NCBI RefSeq assembly: GCF_051390635.1
Contig: NZ_JBPODT010000001.1
Span: 992,001 to 1,056,000, forward strand
Reading direction: 5' to 3'
From: Microbaculum sp051390635
GTDB taxonomy: Bacteria > Pseudomonadota > Alphaproteobacteria > Rhizobiales > Tepidamorphaceae
Length of the DNA stretch: 64,000 nucleotides
Part shown: positions 19,793 through 27,580 of the stretch, piece after piece
Layout of the letters: each line of letters begins with the position of its first letter
Numbering within the stretch: position 1 is the stretch's first letter
The notes under the pieces: generated by a model
The model's input: the letters and a program-made list of their open reading frames with translations, nothing else
What the model was told of the DNA's origin: nothing
Databases searched by the model: none
Position numbers and translations under genes: made by a program

Positions 19793-21418
19793 GTGGCAAC
19801 AGCCTACGACAGGGATCTCGACAAGAATCCGGCCAACTACCAGCAGCTGACCCCGCTCGCCTTCCTGGAGCGCGCGGGCAGCGTGTTTCCCGATCACACG
19901 GCGATCATCCACGGCAACGCCCGGACGACCTACGCCGACTTCTACGCCCGCGCCCGCCGGCTGGCCTCGGCGCTGGCCAAGCGCGGCATCGGCAAGGGCG
20001 ACACGGTGTCGGTGATGCTCGCCAACACCCCGCCGATGCTGGAGGCGCACTACGGCGTGCCGATGACCAAGGCCGTGCTCAACACGATGAACACCCGCCT
20101 CGACGCCGCCATCGTCGCCTTCACCCTCGACCACGCCGAGACCAAGGTGCTGATCACCGACCGCGAGTTCGCCCCGACGGTGAAGCAGGCGCTGGCGCTG
20201 GCCAAGGTGAAGCCGCTGGTGATCGACTACGACGATCCCGAATACCCGCAGGACGGCGAGCGGCTGGGCGAACTGGAATACGAGGAGCTTCTGGCCGAGG
20301 GCGATCCCGATTACGCCTGGTCGATGCCCGACGACGAGTGGGACGCGATCTCGCTCAACTACACCTCCGGCACCACCGGCAACCCGAAGGGCGTCGTCTA
20401 CCACCATCGCGGCGCCTACCTGCTGGCCCAGGGCAACGTGCTCACCGGCTCGATGAAGAAGCACGCGGTCTACCTGTGGACGCTGCCGATGTTCCACTGC
20501 AACGGCTGGTGCTTTCCCTGGACCCTGTCGGTCATCGCCGGCACCCATGTGTGCCTGCGCCAGGTGCGCCAGAAGCCGATCTGGGACGCCATCGCCGACC
20601 ACCACGTGACGCATCTGTGCGGCGCGCCGATCGTCATGGCCACGATCCTGAACGCGGCGCCGGAGGACAAGCGCGCGCTCGACCACACCGTCGAGTTCTT
20701 CACCGCCGCCGCCCCGCCGCCCGAGGCCGTGCTCGCGGCGATGGCCGACAACGGCTTCAACGTCACCCATCTCTACGGCCTGACCGAGACCTACGGCCCC
20801 GCCGTGGTCAACGACTGGAAGGCGGACTGGGACGCGCTCGAAGGCCCCGCCCGCGCCGCCCGCAAGGCGCGCCAGGGCGTGCGCTACGCAGCGCTCGAGG
20901 CGCTGTCGGTGCGCGATCCCGAGACCATGGAGCCCGTGCCCGCCGACGGCGAGACCATCGGCGAAGTCATGTTCCGGGGCAATGTCGTCATGAAGGGCTA
21001 TCTCAAGAACCCGGACGCCTCGCGGGAGGCCTTCGCCGGCGGCTGGTTCCATTCCGGCGATCTCGGCGTCATGCATCCCGACGGCTACATCCAGCTCAAG
21101 GACCGCTCCAAGGACATCATCATCTCCGGCGGCGAGAACATCTCTTCGATCGAGGTCGAGGACGTCATCTACAAGCACGCGGAGGTCCAGGCCGTCGCCG
21201 TCGTCGCCAAGCCCGACGACAAGTGGGGCGAGACCCCCTGCGCCTTCATCGAGGCGAAGCCGGGCAGCGACGTCACCGCCGACGACATCATCGCCTGGTG
21301 CCGCGAGCACATGGCCCACTTCAAGTGCCCGCGCACCGTGATCTTCGCCGAACTGCCGAAGACCTCCACCGGCAAGATCCAGAAATTCGTGCTGCGCGAG
21401 ATGGCGAAGGAGGCGTGA
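19793..21418 (+). CDS. Medium- or long-chain acyl-CoA synthetase (AMP-binding)
   Basis: A 541-residue fatty acid-CoA ligase-like enzyme. The P-loop is NYTSGTTGNPKGVVYHH, with HLYGLTETYGPA (A5) and the C-terminal ELPKTSTGKIQKFVLRE bearing the catalytic Lys. The overall layout resembles FadD-like and 3-methylmercaptopropionyl-CoA ligase-like proteins. I chose GTG 19793 because GGAG sits seven bases before it; a GTG 33 bases upstream lacks such a site. The gene ends 18 bases from the convergent AbiJ-like gene. The chain-length preference is unknown. Confidence 0.9.
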   Translation: MATAYDRDLDKNPANYQQLTPLAFLERAGSVFPDHTAIIHGNARTTYADFYARARRLASALAKRGIGKGDTVSVMLANTPPMLEAHYGVPMTKAVLNTMNTRLDAAIVAFTLDHAETKVLITDREFAPTVKQALALAKVKPLVIDYDDPEYPQDGERLGELEYEELLAEGDPDYAWSMPDDEWDAISLNYTSGTTGNPKGVVYHHRGAYLLAQGNVLTGSMKKHAVYLWTLPMFHCNGWCFPWTLSVIAGTHVCLRQVRQKPIWDAIADHHVTHLCGAPIVMATILNAAPEDKRALDHTVEFFTAAAPPPEAVLAAMADNGFNVTHLYGLTETYGPAVVNDWKADWDALEGPARAARKARQGVRYAALEALSVRDPETMEPVPADGETIGEVMFRGNVVMKGYLKNPDASREAFAGGWFHSGDLGVMHPDGYIQLKDRSKDIIISGGENISSIEVEDVIYKHAEVQAVAVVAKPDDKWGETPCAFIEAKPGSDVTADDIIAWCREHMAHFKCPRTVIFAELPKTSTGKIQKFVLREMAKEA

Positions 21419-21436
21419 GGGCAAAGCCGCCGTGCG

Positions 21437-22285
21437 TTAAGCGCCGCGCGCAAGTAAATACGACACGAAAGATGCGCACGCGCCCAGCATGAACAGTGCG
21501 TCCGCTTCGTCTACTTGTGATTCATCGCTGAAGACGAGGGCATGGCGTACGCCCTCTTCTTCGCACGAGTAGCCGTAGAGGGTGTCAAACGCTCTCTTAA
21601 GGCTACCATGCAGGTGATCGCGCCGTTCCAGAACCGCAAGCGCCTTGCCCAGGGTCTTGGTGCCGGGAGCGAGGCGTACCGCTGTCGCTTCTACGGCGTG
21701 AATGCTCTCCCGCACGCTACCAGCCCAATCCGATCTTCGTAACGCCACGCCCGCCGCGATAAGCTGCTTGCGCGCGGCTGTAGCATCTTTGGCCTCCGCA
21801 TCCGCAATGGCACGCTCGAACGCGGCCACCTGCTCTTCTGTGCCGATGGCGGCGATGTATTGGTTGTCAATTATGCGATACGCGGCGCGTGCTGCGACAA
21901 ACGCACCCGCTAACTCGCTCTTCAGTTCATCGCTACATCCGGGATGCCGGACGAAGAATTCAATCAGATTGAATAGGTTACCTATGTTGGCGCGTTGAAT
22001 GAAGGTCTTAAGGCGCCTCTCGTTCTCGTAGACTCTAAAATTGAATCCATCTACGGATTTCCTGAAGAATAAAACATGCAGGTCCATCGCGACCCGCTTC
22101 CATCTCTTACTGAAAAAAGACGAATCGACCCCAGGACGCGATTCTCTATCTATCTCAAGGCTTATGTAATATTCTAAGTGCCGACGCAATTCGATGGACA
22201 CTTCGCCCAGCTCAAGCTGCGGCGGAATTGGTTCTAGTCCAGCTCGCTGAGAGAACGGTATGTAGAGTTTGGAATCACCTTCCAT
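21437..22285 (-). CDS. AbiJ-like HEPN-domain protein, candidate phage-defence gene
   Basis: A 282-residue protein. The N-terminal half (FSQRAGLEPIPPQLELGEVSI) resembles the AbiJ N-terminal domain 4 family. The C-terminal half (about residues 160-282: SIHAVEATAVRLAPGTKTLG, then GVRHALVFSDESQVDEADALFML) resembles the HEPN-like domain usually fused to it. AbiJ proteins act in abortive infection in Lactococcus; HEPN proteins are often RNases. The canonical RX4-6H motif is not clear to me, only VRESIH and VRHAL. Base composition is visibly poorer in GC than the neighbours, and lines in the 5' part fall near 40%. These point to transfer. It sits alone between two metabolic genes. The family assignment is from sequence resemblance recalled from memory. 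Confidence 0.6.
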   Translation of the reverse strand: MEGDSKLYIPFSQRAGLEPIPPQLELGEVSIELRRHLEYYISLEIDRESRPGVDSSFFSKRWKRVAMDLHVLFFRKSVDGFNFRVYENERRLKTFIQRANIGNLFNLIEFFVRHPGCSDELKSELAGAFVAARAAYRIIDNQYIAAIGTEEQVAAFERAIADAEAKDATAARKQLIAAGVALRRSDWAGSVRESIHAVEATAVRLAPGTKTLGKALAVLERRDHLHGSLKRAFDTLYGYSCEEEGVRHALVFSDESQVDEADALFMLGACASFVSYLLARGA

Positions 22286-22302
22286 ACAGCGCTTATATCG
22301 CG

Positions 22303-22319
22303 ATTCCCCGCGCGGGAAT
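22303..22319. repeat. Short palindrome near the AbiJ-like gene
   Basis: ATTCCC and GGGAAT around CGCGC, in the divergent promoter region between the AbiJ-like and SDR genes. Its core is like the palindrome at 42175-42194. Confidence 0.4.
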
Positions 22320-22395
22320 TAGAACAATATTAGAGCAACAGAATGTTCTCCTAAGCTTCCCACACGATGGCGCAAGACAATAAGGGACGATAACC

Positions 22396-23154
22396 ATGCG
22401 CTTTACGGGCAAGTCCGTCCTGGTCACCGGCGCGACGCGCGGTATCGGGGCGGCCTGCGCCCGGGCGTTTCTGGCCGAGGGCGCGCGCGTGGCGATCAAC
22501 GGGCGCACCGACACTTCGGTCGCCGTGGCGATGGCCCGCTACGAGGGCAACGCCAATGCGATCCCCGCCCCCGGCGACGTCGCCACGGTCGCCGGCTGCG
22601 ACGCAGCCGTCGCCGCCGCGCTGGGCGCCTTCGGCGGGCTCGACATCCTCGTCAACAATGCCGGGGTGTTCTTCCGGGGCACGATAGAAGACACCGACGA
22701 GAAGGCCTGGGACGCGGTGATGAACGCCAACGTGAAGAGCGTCCAGTTCTGCACCCGCGCGGCCCTGCCCGCGCTGCGCGTCGCCCGCGGCACCATCGTC
22801 AACATCGCCTCGGAGTCCGGCCTCAACGGCTATCCCGGGACCACCGCCTATTGCGCCTCCAAGGGCGCGGTGGTGAACCTGACGCGGTCCATGGCGATGG
22901 AGCTTGCCCCCGACGTCCGGGTCAACGCGCTGTGTCCCGGCGTGGTCGAGACCGACATGGCGCGCGCCGGCTTCGCCATCGACGGCGACGAGGACGCCGG
23001 CATGCGCGAGCAGGCCGACGCCTATCCGCTGAAACGCATCGGCACCGTCGCGGAGGCCGCCGCCGCCGTCCTGTTCCTCGCCTCGCACGAGGCCGGCTTC
23101 ATCAACGGCGCGGCCCTGCCGATGGAAGGCGGCGCGACGGCCGGGCAATGGTGA
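22396..23154 (+). CDS. Short-chain dehydrogenase/reductase
   Basis: A 252-residue SDR of the FabG type: nucleotide motif GATRGIGAA near residue 13, NNAGVF near residue 89, catalytic Ser in NIASESG near residue 138, and YCASKGAVVNLT with the catalytic Tyr and Lys. The C-terminus FINGAALPMEGGATAGQW is standard. The substrate is unknown. The divergent AT-rich gap of 110 bases separates it from the AbiJ-like gene. Its stop codon begins the first unit of a 19-bp tandem repeat. Confidence 0.92.
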   Translation: MRFTGKSVLVTGATRGIGAACARAFLAEGARVAINGRTDTSVAVAMARYEGNANAIPAPGDVATVAGCDAAVAAALGAFGGLDILVNNAGVFFRGTIEDTDEKAWDAVMNANVKSVQFCTRAALPALRVARGTIVNIASESGLNGYPGTTAYCASKGAVVNLTRSMAMELAPDVRVNALCPGVVETDMARAGFAIDGDEDAGMREQADAYPLKRIGTVAEAAAAVLFLASHEAGFINGAALPMEGGATAGQW

Positions 23155-23225
23155 TCCGTTGCGGCAGGGGTGATCCGTTACGGCAGGGGTGATCCCCTGC
23201 GGCAGGGGTGATCGGTTTCGGCAGG
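23152..23225 (+). repeat. 19-bp tandem repeat, four copies, starting at a stop codon
   Basis: Units start at 23152, 23171, 23190 and 23209. The first is TGATCCGTTGCGGCAGGGG, whose TGA is the stop codon of the SDR gene. Units 1 and 2 differ at one base and later units diverge more; the last is truncated. Confidence 0.9.
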
Positions 23226-23231
23226 CCCGGA

Positions 23232-23276
23232 GGCGTATATCCGACCGGCGTATATCCGACCGGCGCCTATCCGCCC
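23232..23276 (+). repeat. 15-bp tandem repeat spanning the marC stop codon
   Basis: GGCGTATATCCGACC occurs at 23232 and 23247, and a diverged third copy (GGCGCCTATCCGCCC) at 23262-23276 contains the complement of the marC stop codon (CTA at 23267). It is next to the 19-bp array but has a different unit. Confidence 0.85.
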
Positions 23277-23980
23277 GCCGCCGTCGCGATATAGACCCGC
23301 GCCGCCTGAAGCACGTTGTTGGCGGCGACGGCGGCAAGCAGCAGACCCATGACCCGGGCGAGCACGTTGGCGCCGGACGCGCCGATGATTCTGCTGATCG
23401 GGTTGGCGAGCATCAGCGCCACCCAGAGCAGGAACAGGACGACCAGCAGCAGGACGACGGTATCGACCTGCTCGCCGAACGAATAGCGCTCCTTGTCGGT
23501 CAGCAGCACGACGACGAGCATCGCGCCGGGCCCGGCGATCCCCGGGATCGCCAGGGGAAACACCGCGATCGACTCCTCCGGCTCGGACCCCGGCGACGCC
23601 TCCACCACTTGCGGCTTGGTGTGGCCGAAGATCATGTTGAGCGCGAACAGGAACAGTACGATGCCGCCGGCGATCTGGAACGAATAGAGCGGGATGTTCA
23701 GCGCGCTGAGCAGGAACTGGCCGGCGGCGATGAAGAACAGCAGCACGCCGGCGGAAATCAGCACCGCCTTCGTGGCCAGCGCCCGCCGTTGCGCCGCGAC
23801 CATGCCCGGCGTCAGCGCCAGAAAGAAGCCGACCGTGCTGAGCGGGTCGAGCATCACCCAGAGCGTCACGAAATTCGTGACCAGTTCATGCCAGTGAAGC
23901 TGGATCAGGTTCGCCCCCCCAAACGCCTTGGCGTCTTCTGCGCCGCGGACGGACTCACCCTTGCGGTGAATCGCCTTCAC
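23267..23980 (-). CDS. MarC family integral membrane protein
   Basis: A 237-residue membrane protein with about six hydrophobic segments, of the MarC/UPF0056 family. Family motifs are TLWVMLDPLSTVGFFLALTP, the PLAIPGIAGPGAM stretch and the C-terminal ANNVLQAARV. The function of MarC proteins is not settled. The first about 28 residues (MKAIHRKGESVRGAED) look unlike the family, so translation may start nearer HWHELVTNF; no Met lies there and the true start is uncertain. The stop codon lies in a tandem repeat. Confidence 0.88.
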   Translation of the reverse strand: MKAIHRKGESVRGAEDAKAFGGANLIQLHWHELVTNFVTLWVMLDPLSTVGFFLALTPGMVAAQRRALATKAVLISAGVLLFFIAAGQFLLSALNIPLYSFQIAGGIVLFLFALNMIFGHTKPQVVEASPGSEPEESIAVFPLAIPGIAGPGAMLVVVLLTDKERYSFGEQVDTVVLLLVVLFLLWVALMLANPISRIIGASGANVLARVMGLLLAAVAANNVLQAARVYIATAAGG

Positions 23981-24054
23981 ACAGCTTGCCCGAGAAACGC
24001 CGGCATTTGAACCGGGCGAACCGCAGGGGCGAAGGCCTGCCCCGGATTGTCGAC

Positions 24055-24190
24055 GGGATGCCGGCGCCGAAGGGATATCGGGGCGGAGGGGATGTCGGCG
24101 CCGAAGGGATGCCGACTCGGGGGGATGCCGACTCGGGGGGATGCCGACTCGGGGGGATGCCGGCGCGGAGGAGATGCCGGCACGGATCCA
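24055..24190 (+). repeat. 16-17-bp tandem repeat array, about eight copies
   Basis: Units begin with GGATG-like cores at 24056, 24073, 24090, 24107, 24123, 24139, 24155 and 24172, so the period shifts from 17 to 16 and back. The middle three units (GGATGCCGACTCGGGG) are identical, the flanking ones diverged. It lies in the 5' region of marC. Confidence 0.85.
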
Positions 24191-24236
24191 TGCCGATGCC
24201 GCGCCGCTTACCCCGGCTAGCCTTCCGAAAACACAA

Positions 24237-24262
24237 AAGCGCCCGCCTTACGGCGAGCGCTT
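24237..24262 (-). terminator. Terminator downstream of the YdcH-type gene
   Basis: AAGCGC and GCGCTT flank a GCC/GGC inner stem. On the minus strand the hairpin is followed by TTTTGTGTTTT. It lies about 65 bases after the gene at 24327-24509. Confidence 0.7.
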
Positions 24263-24326
24263 CGTCGTATCCTCTCGGGTTCGAACACCCCGACCGGTCT
24301 TCATCGTGCCGGTCGGCGGCGGGAGG

Positions 24327-24509
24327 TCAGTGTACGGAAACCTTTCTCGTACGAAGTCGCTCGATTTCTTCTTTAAGTCTGAGTTTCTTCTTCTTCATGT
24401 CCGCTACGCGGATATCGTCGGCATGTGGCCGGGACATCTCCTCCTCGATTGAGCGCTCCAGCGCCCGGTGTTTTTCGACGAGTTCGGCCAAATGCGATGC
24501 GACCGTCAT
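24327..24509 (-). CDS. YdcH/DUF465 family small protein
   Basis: A 60-residue protein, MTVASHLAELVEKHRALERS, with a charged helix (ADMKKKKLRLKEEIERLR) typical of DUF465/YdcH proteins, whose role is unknown. I chose ATG 24509 because AGGAGG ends five bases before it; the open frame begins at a GTG that overlaps that ribosome site. A second YdcH-type gene lies on the opposite strand 210 bases away. Confidence 0.85.
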   Translation of the reverse strand: MTVASHLAELVEKHRALERSIEEEMSRPHADDIRVADMKKKKLRLKEEIERLRTRKVSVH

Positions 24510-24719
24510 ATGCACCTCCTATGCCGCTATGAAGGATGACTGGAGTGTGACATAAGCACCGTTTCTTGTCGACAAATTGGCACCCAGAAACCGTCCGGCA
24601 AGGTGCACCGCGCGGAACGGCGTGGATAACTCGCATTCCGCCCTTGACGGCGCGCGACCGGCCGGGGGCTTCTGGTATGGTATTATCTGGAACGGACCGT
24701 TCCCGGAGGCCTGCATTTG

Positions 24720-24926
24720 ATGAGTGACGAGGACGAAGAATCCTTGCGCGACCAGTTGGTTGCCCTGCAACAGGAACATCGCGATCTAGACAGCGCCATC
24801 GCCGCGCTGGACGCGTCCGGTTCCGCCGACAATCTGCAGATCAAGCGGCTGAAGAAACGCAAGCTGTTCCTCAAGGACCGGATGTCGCACATCGAGGACC
24901 GACTGACCCCCGACATCATCGCCTGA
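24720..24926 (+). CDS. YdcH/DUF465 family small protein, second copy
   Basis: A 68-residue protein, MSDEDEESLRDQLVALQQEH, with the family-like KRLKKRKLFLKDRMSHIEDRL ending in PDIIA. It is about the same length and pattern as the neighbour at 24327-24509 but is diverged in sequence. GGAGG (24705-24709) sits 10 bases before ATG 24720; the TTG immediately before it is probably not used. The two genes are divergent. Confidence 0.82.
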   Translation: MSDEDEESLRDQLVALQQEHRDLDSAIAALDASGSADNLQIKRLKKRKLFLKDRMSHIEDRLTPDIIA

Positions 24927-24976
24927 TCGTCGCCCGGTTGCCCGCGCCCGCCCGGCGTCGCCGCTCTCCGGAAGGC

Positions 24977-25675
24977 TCAGGACCCGCCGCGCCTGGCCCC
25001 GTCCATGGCCTCGTCGGCGCGGCCCAGCGCGGTCTCGGCGGAATCCGTCGCGGCGAGCGCGGTCGCACCCGCCGATACCGCCACGATCACCTGATGGCCG
25101 ACGACCGAAATCGGGGTCCCGGCAATTGCCGCGGCCAGCGCGTCTGCCTTCTGCTCGACATCTTCGGCCGAGGCCGTCCACAGGATCGCGCCGAATTCCC
25201 GCCCCCCGAGCCGGCCGACGATATCGGACGCCCTGAGCCGCGACCGCACGCGCGCGACGACCTCGCGCAGCACCGCGTCGCCGGCCGCGTGGCCGTAGGC
25301 GTCGTTGATCGCCTTGAGACCGTCGACATTGAGGCAGATCAGCGCCGCGGGCGTCGCGTAGCGGTCGACCACGGCAATTGCCCGTTTCAGCTCGCGCATG
25401 AAGCCACCGCGGTTCAGCACCGGCAGCAGCGCGTCCTCGTCGGCCAGCGTCTCCAGTTCGGCGACACGGCGGCGCGCCAGGTCGAGTTCGCCGGTCAGCG
25501 CGTCGACGCGGGTCGCCAGCTGCAACACCATCGAGCGCACGTCATCGCTCAGATCGGTCGCATCGATGTCCTTGAGCGCGCCGTCGGGGGACCGCCGGGC
25601 CTGTCGGCGCGGCGACTCGGACCGCCGGACGGTATCCTTGGCGGCCTTTGCGCGCCGGGTGCGTTTCGTTTCCAT
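24977..25675 (-). CDS. GGDEF-domain protein with an altered active-site motif
   Basis: A 232-residue protein. The N-terminal about 75 residues are basic and then helical (METKRTRRAKAAKDTVRRSE). The GGDEF domain (about residues 75-230) has NRGGFMRELKRA, VDGLKAINDAYGHAAGD and the motif RLGGREFGAILW. The third position, Asp or Glu in active diguanylate cyclases, is Arg here. That suggests the domain does not make c-di-GMP and may instead sense nucleotide or regulate. I see no EAL domain and no membrane segment. It converges on the YdcH-type gene at 24720-24926 (50 bases apart). Confidence 0.82.
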   Translation of the reverse strand: METKRTRRAKAAKDTVRRSESPRRQARRSPDGALKDIDATDLSDDVRSMVLQLATRVDALTGELDLARRRVAELETLADEDALLPVLNRGGFMRELKRAIAVVDRYATPAALICLNVDGLKAINDAYGHAAGDAVLREVVARVRSRLRASDIVGRLGGREFGAILWTASAEDVEQKADALAAAIAGTPISVVGHQVIVAVSAGATALAATDSAETALGRADEAMDGARRGGS

Positions 25676-25874
25676 TCCGAATCCCCGCTAACGCGCCAAT
25701 ATAACCGAATCGGCGGCGGATTAACCATGGTTCGCGACGGGCATGGCGTACGCCGTTGTGCGTATATCGCCTCCCCGGGATGCCGCCGTCGACGTCCGTG
25801 CGCGCTATCGTTCACACACGCTTGAACCCGGCCGCGCCGTCCCTATAATCCGCCGTTTTTCCGGGAGAACCGCG

Positions 25875-26414
25875 ATGGCCGAAACGCCACCCGCCGAAAC
25901 GCCATCCGCCGATACGCCGGCCGCCGATACGCCACCCGTGGCCATCATCATGGGAAGCCAGTCCGACTGGGCGACCATGCGCGCCGCCGCCGAGGCGCTG
26001 GATGCGCTCGGCGTCGCCTACGACGCGCGCATCGTCTCGGCCCACCGCACGCCGAAGCGGCTCTACGACTTCGCCTCAGGCGCGCGCGAGGCCGGCTTCA
26101 AGGTGATCATCGCCGGCGCCGGCGGCGCCGCCCACCTGCCCGGCATGGCCGCCGCGATGACGCCGCTTCCCGTCTTCGGCGTGCCCGTCGAATCGAAGGC
26201 GCTGAGCGGCCAGGACAGCCTCTTGTCGATCGTGCAGATGCCGGCCGGCGTTCCCGTCGGCACGCTGGCGATCGGCAAGGCCGGCGCCACCAATGCCGCC
26301 CTGCTCGCCGTAGCCGTGCTGGCGCTCGCCGACCCCGCCCTGGCCGCGCGGCTCGACGCCTGGCGCGCGGCGCAGGCCGGGTCGGTCGCCGACCGGCCGA
26401 GGGACGAGGCGTGA
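25875..26414 (+). CDS. purE: N5-carboxyaminoimidazole ribonucleotide mutase
   Basis: A 179-residue PurE, which converts N5-CAIR to CAIR in purine synthesis. The signature is IIMGSQSDWATMRAA near residue 25, VSAHRTP near residue 55, and IIAGAGGAAHLPGM and GVPVESKALSGQDSLLSIVQMP in the substrate site. The first about 20 residues are four near-identical five-residue repeats (AETPP, AETPS, ADTPA, ADTPP), absent in ordinary PurE. ATG 25875, after GGGAGA, is chosen; the open frame begins 132 bases upstream. It overlaps purK by four bases. Confidence 0.95.
   Translation: MAETPPAETPSADTPAADTPPVAIIMGSQSDWATMRAAAEALDALGVAYDARIVSAHRTPKRLYDFASGAREAGFKVIIAGAGGAAHLPGMAAAMTPLPVFGVPVESKALSGQDSLLSIVQMPAGVPVGTLAIGKAGATNAALLAVAVLALADPALAARLDAWRAAQAGSVADRPRDEA
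25878..25937 (+). repeat. 15-bp in-frame tandem repeat in purE
   Basis: Four copies of a 15-bp unit such as GCCGAAACGCCACCC, encoding A-E/D-T-P-x. The repeats are in frame, so copy-number change would keep the reading frame. Confidence 0.85.
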
Positions 26415-27535
26415 GCGCGCGCCCCGCCCCGCTTGCGCCCGCCCCGCTTCCGCCCGGCTCGACCATCGGCATCTTCGGTGGCGGCCAGCTCGGCCGCATG
26501 CTGGCGATGGCGGCCGCCCGCATCGGCATGTCCTGCCACGTCTACTGCCCCGACCCGGACAGCCCGGCCTTCGCCGTCGCCGCCGCCCGCACGGTCGCCG
26601 CCTATGACGACAGGGCTGCGCTGGAGGCGTTCGCCTCGGCCTGCTCCGTCGTCACCTACGAGTTCGAGAACGTTCCCGCCGAAACGATCGAGATCCTGTC
26701 GGGACTGGTCGCCGCCCGCCCCTCCGGTCGCTCGCTCGCCGTCTGCCAGGACCGGCTCGAGGAAAAGCGGCTGTGCGAGGACCTCGGCGTCGGCACCGCC
26801 GCCTGGGCCCGCATCGACGGCCCCGACGACATCCGCGCCGCCGTTGAGCAGTTCGGCGCCCCGGCGATCCTGAAGACGCGCCGGCTCGGCTACGACGGCA
26901 AGGGCCAGGCCAACGTCATGGGCCAGCAGGACGCCGACGCCGCCTGGGCCGCGATCGGCGAAGCCCCGGCCGTGCTCGAGGCGCGGGTGCCGTTCGTCTG
27001 CGAGGTGTCCGTCGTCGCCGCGCGTGGGGAGGACGGCACGTTCGCCGCCTATGACGTCGCCGAGAACCGCCACGACGGCGGCATCCTGCGGGTTAGCCGC
27101 GTTCCCGCCCGCATCTCGCCCGAGATCGCCGACGAGGCCGTCGATGTCGCCAGGAGCATCGCCGAGGCGCTCGGCCATGTCGGTGTCCTCGCCGTCGAGA
27201 TGTTCGTTGTGCGCCAGGCGCAGGGCGACTCGCTGCTCGTCAACGAGATCGCGCCGCGCGTGCACAACACCGGCCACTGGACGATCGAGGCCTGCCCGCT
27301 GTCCCAGTTCGAGGCGCATATGCGCGCGGTCGCCGGTTGGCCGGTACCCTCGACGGCCCGTTTCGCCGACGCCGAGATGACCAATCTCATCGGCACCGAC
27401 GCCGATGCCTGGCAGGCGATCGCCGCCCAGCCCGGCACGGCCCTGCATCTCTACGGCAAGGCCGAAAGCCGGCCGGGCCGCAAGATGGGGCACGTCACCC
27501 GGCTTTTTCCGCTTGGCGAAATGCCCGCGGGTTAA
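26411..27535 (+). CDS. purK: N5-carboxyaminoimidazole ribonucleotide synthase
   Basis: A 374-residue ATP-grasp enzyme that makes N5-CAIR from AIR, bicarbonate and ATP, the step before PurE. Motifs are IGIFGGGQLGRMLAMAA near residue 18, FENVPAETIE near residue 85, KTRRLGYDGKGQ near residue 155, and NEIAPRVHNTGHWTIEAC near residue 278. It starts at GTG 26411, overlapping the purE stop codon as GTGA, so the two are coupled. The N-terminus (APLPPGS) is Ala/Pro-rich. Confidence 0.95.
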   Translation: MSARPAPLAPAPLPPGSTIGIFGGGQLGRMLAMAAARIGMSCHVYCPDPDSPAFAVAAARTVAAYDDRAALEAFASACSVVTYEFENVPAETIEILSGLVAARPSGRSLAVCQDRLEEKRLCEDLGVGTAAWARIDGPDDIRAAVEQFGAPAILKTRRLGYDGKGQANVMGQQDADAAWAAIGEAPAVLEARVPFVCEVSVVAARGEDGTFAAYDVAENRHDGGILRVSRVPARISPEIADEAVDVARSIAEALGHVGVLAVEMFVVRQAQGDSLLVNEIAPRVHNTGHWTIEACPLSQFEAHMRAVAGWPVPSTARFADAEMTNLIGTDADAWQAIAAQPGTALHLYGKAESRPGRKMGHVTRLFPLGEMPAG

Positions 27536-27557
27536 TATTCTCGAAGTAGACTTGGAC

Positions 27558-27577
27558 GTCGATTTCTGCTAATCGAC
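27558..27577 (+). terminator. Hairpin after purK
   Basis: GTCGATT and AATCGAC pair around TCTGCT, 22 bases after the purK stop. There is no T run, so it is a weak terminator candidate. Confidence 0.4.
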
Positions 27578-27580
27578 CGC

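Larger units (their letters stand above)
23981..24326. other. Intergenic region with tandem repeats between marC and a YdcH-type gene
   Basis: Holds the 16-17-bp repeat array at 24055-24190 and the terminator at 24237-24262. No credible coding frame. The stretch TCGGGTTCGAACACCCC at about 24278 looks like a tRNA T-loop but has no acceptor stem. Confidence 0.6.

Noticed and set aside
24055..24190. CRISPR array
   Set aside because: The units are directly adjacent with no spacers, only 16-17 bases long and diverged; there are no cas genes.
23955..24236. Small minus-strand frame encoding Pro/Arg-rich repeats
   Set aside because: It is a translation of the tandem DNA repeat, has no good ribosome site and overlaps the marC start.
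24241..24300. tRNA-like T-loop (GGTTCGAAC) near 24280
   Set aside because: No acceptor stem, D-arm or anticodon arm can be drawn around it, and it follows a terminator hairpin.
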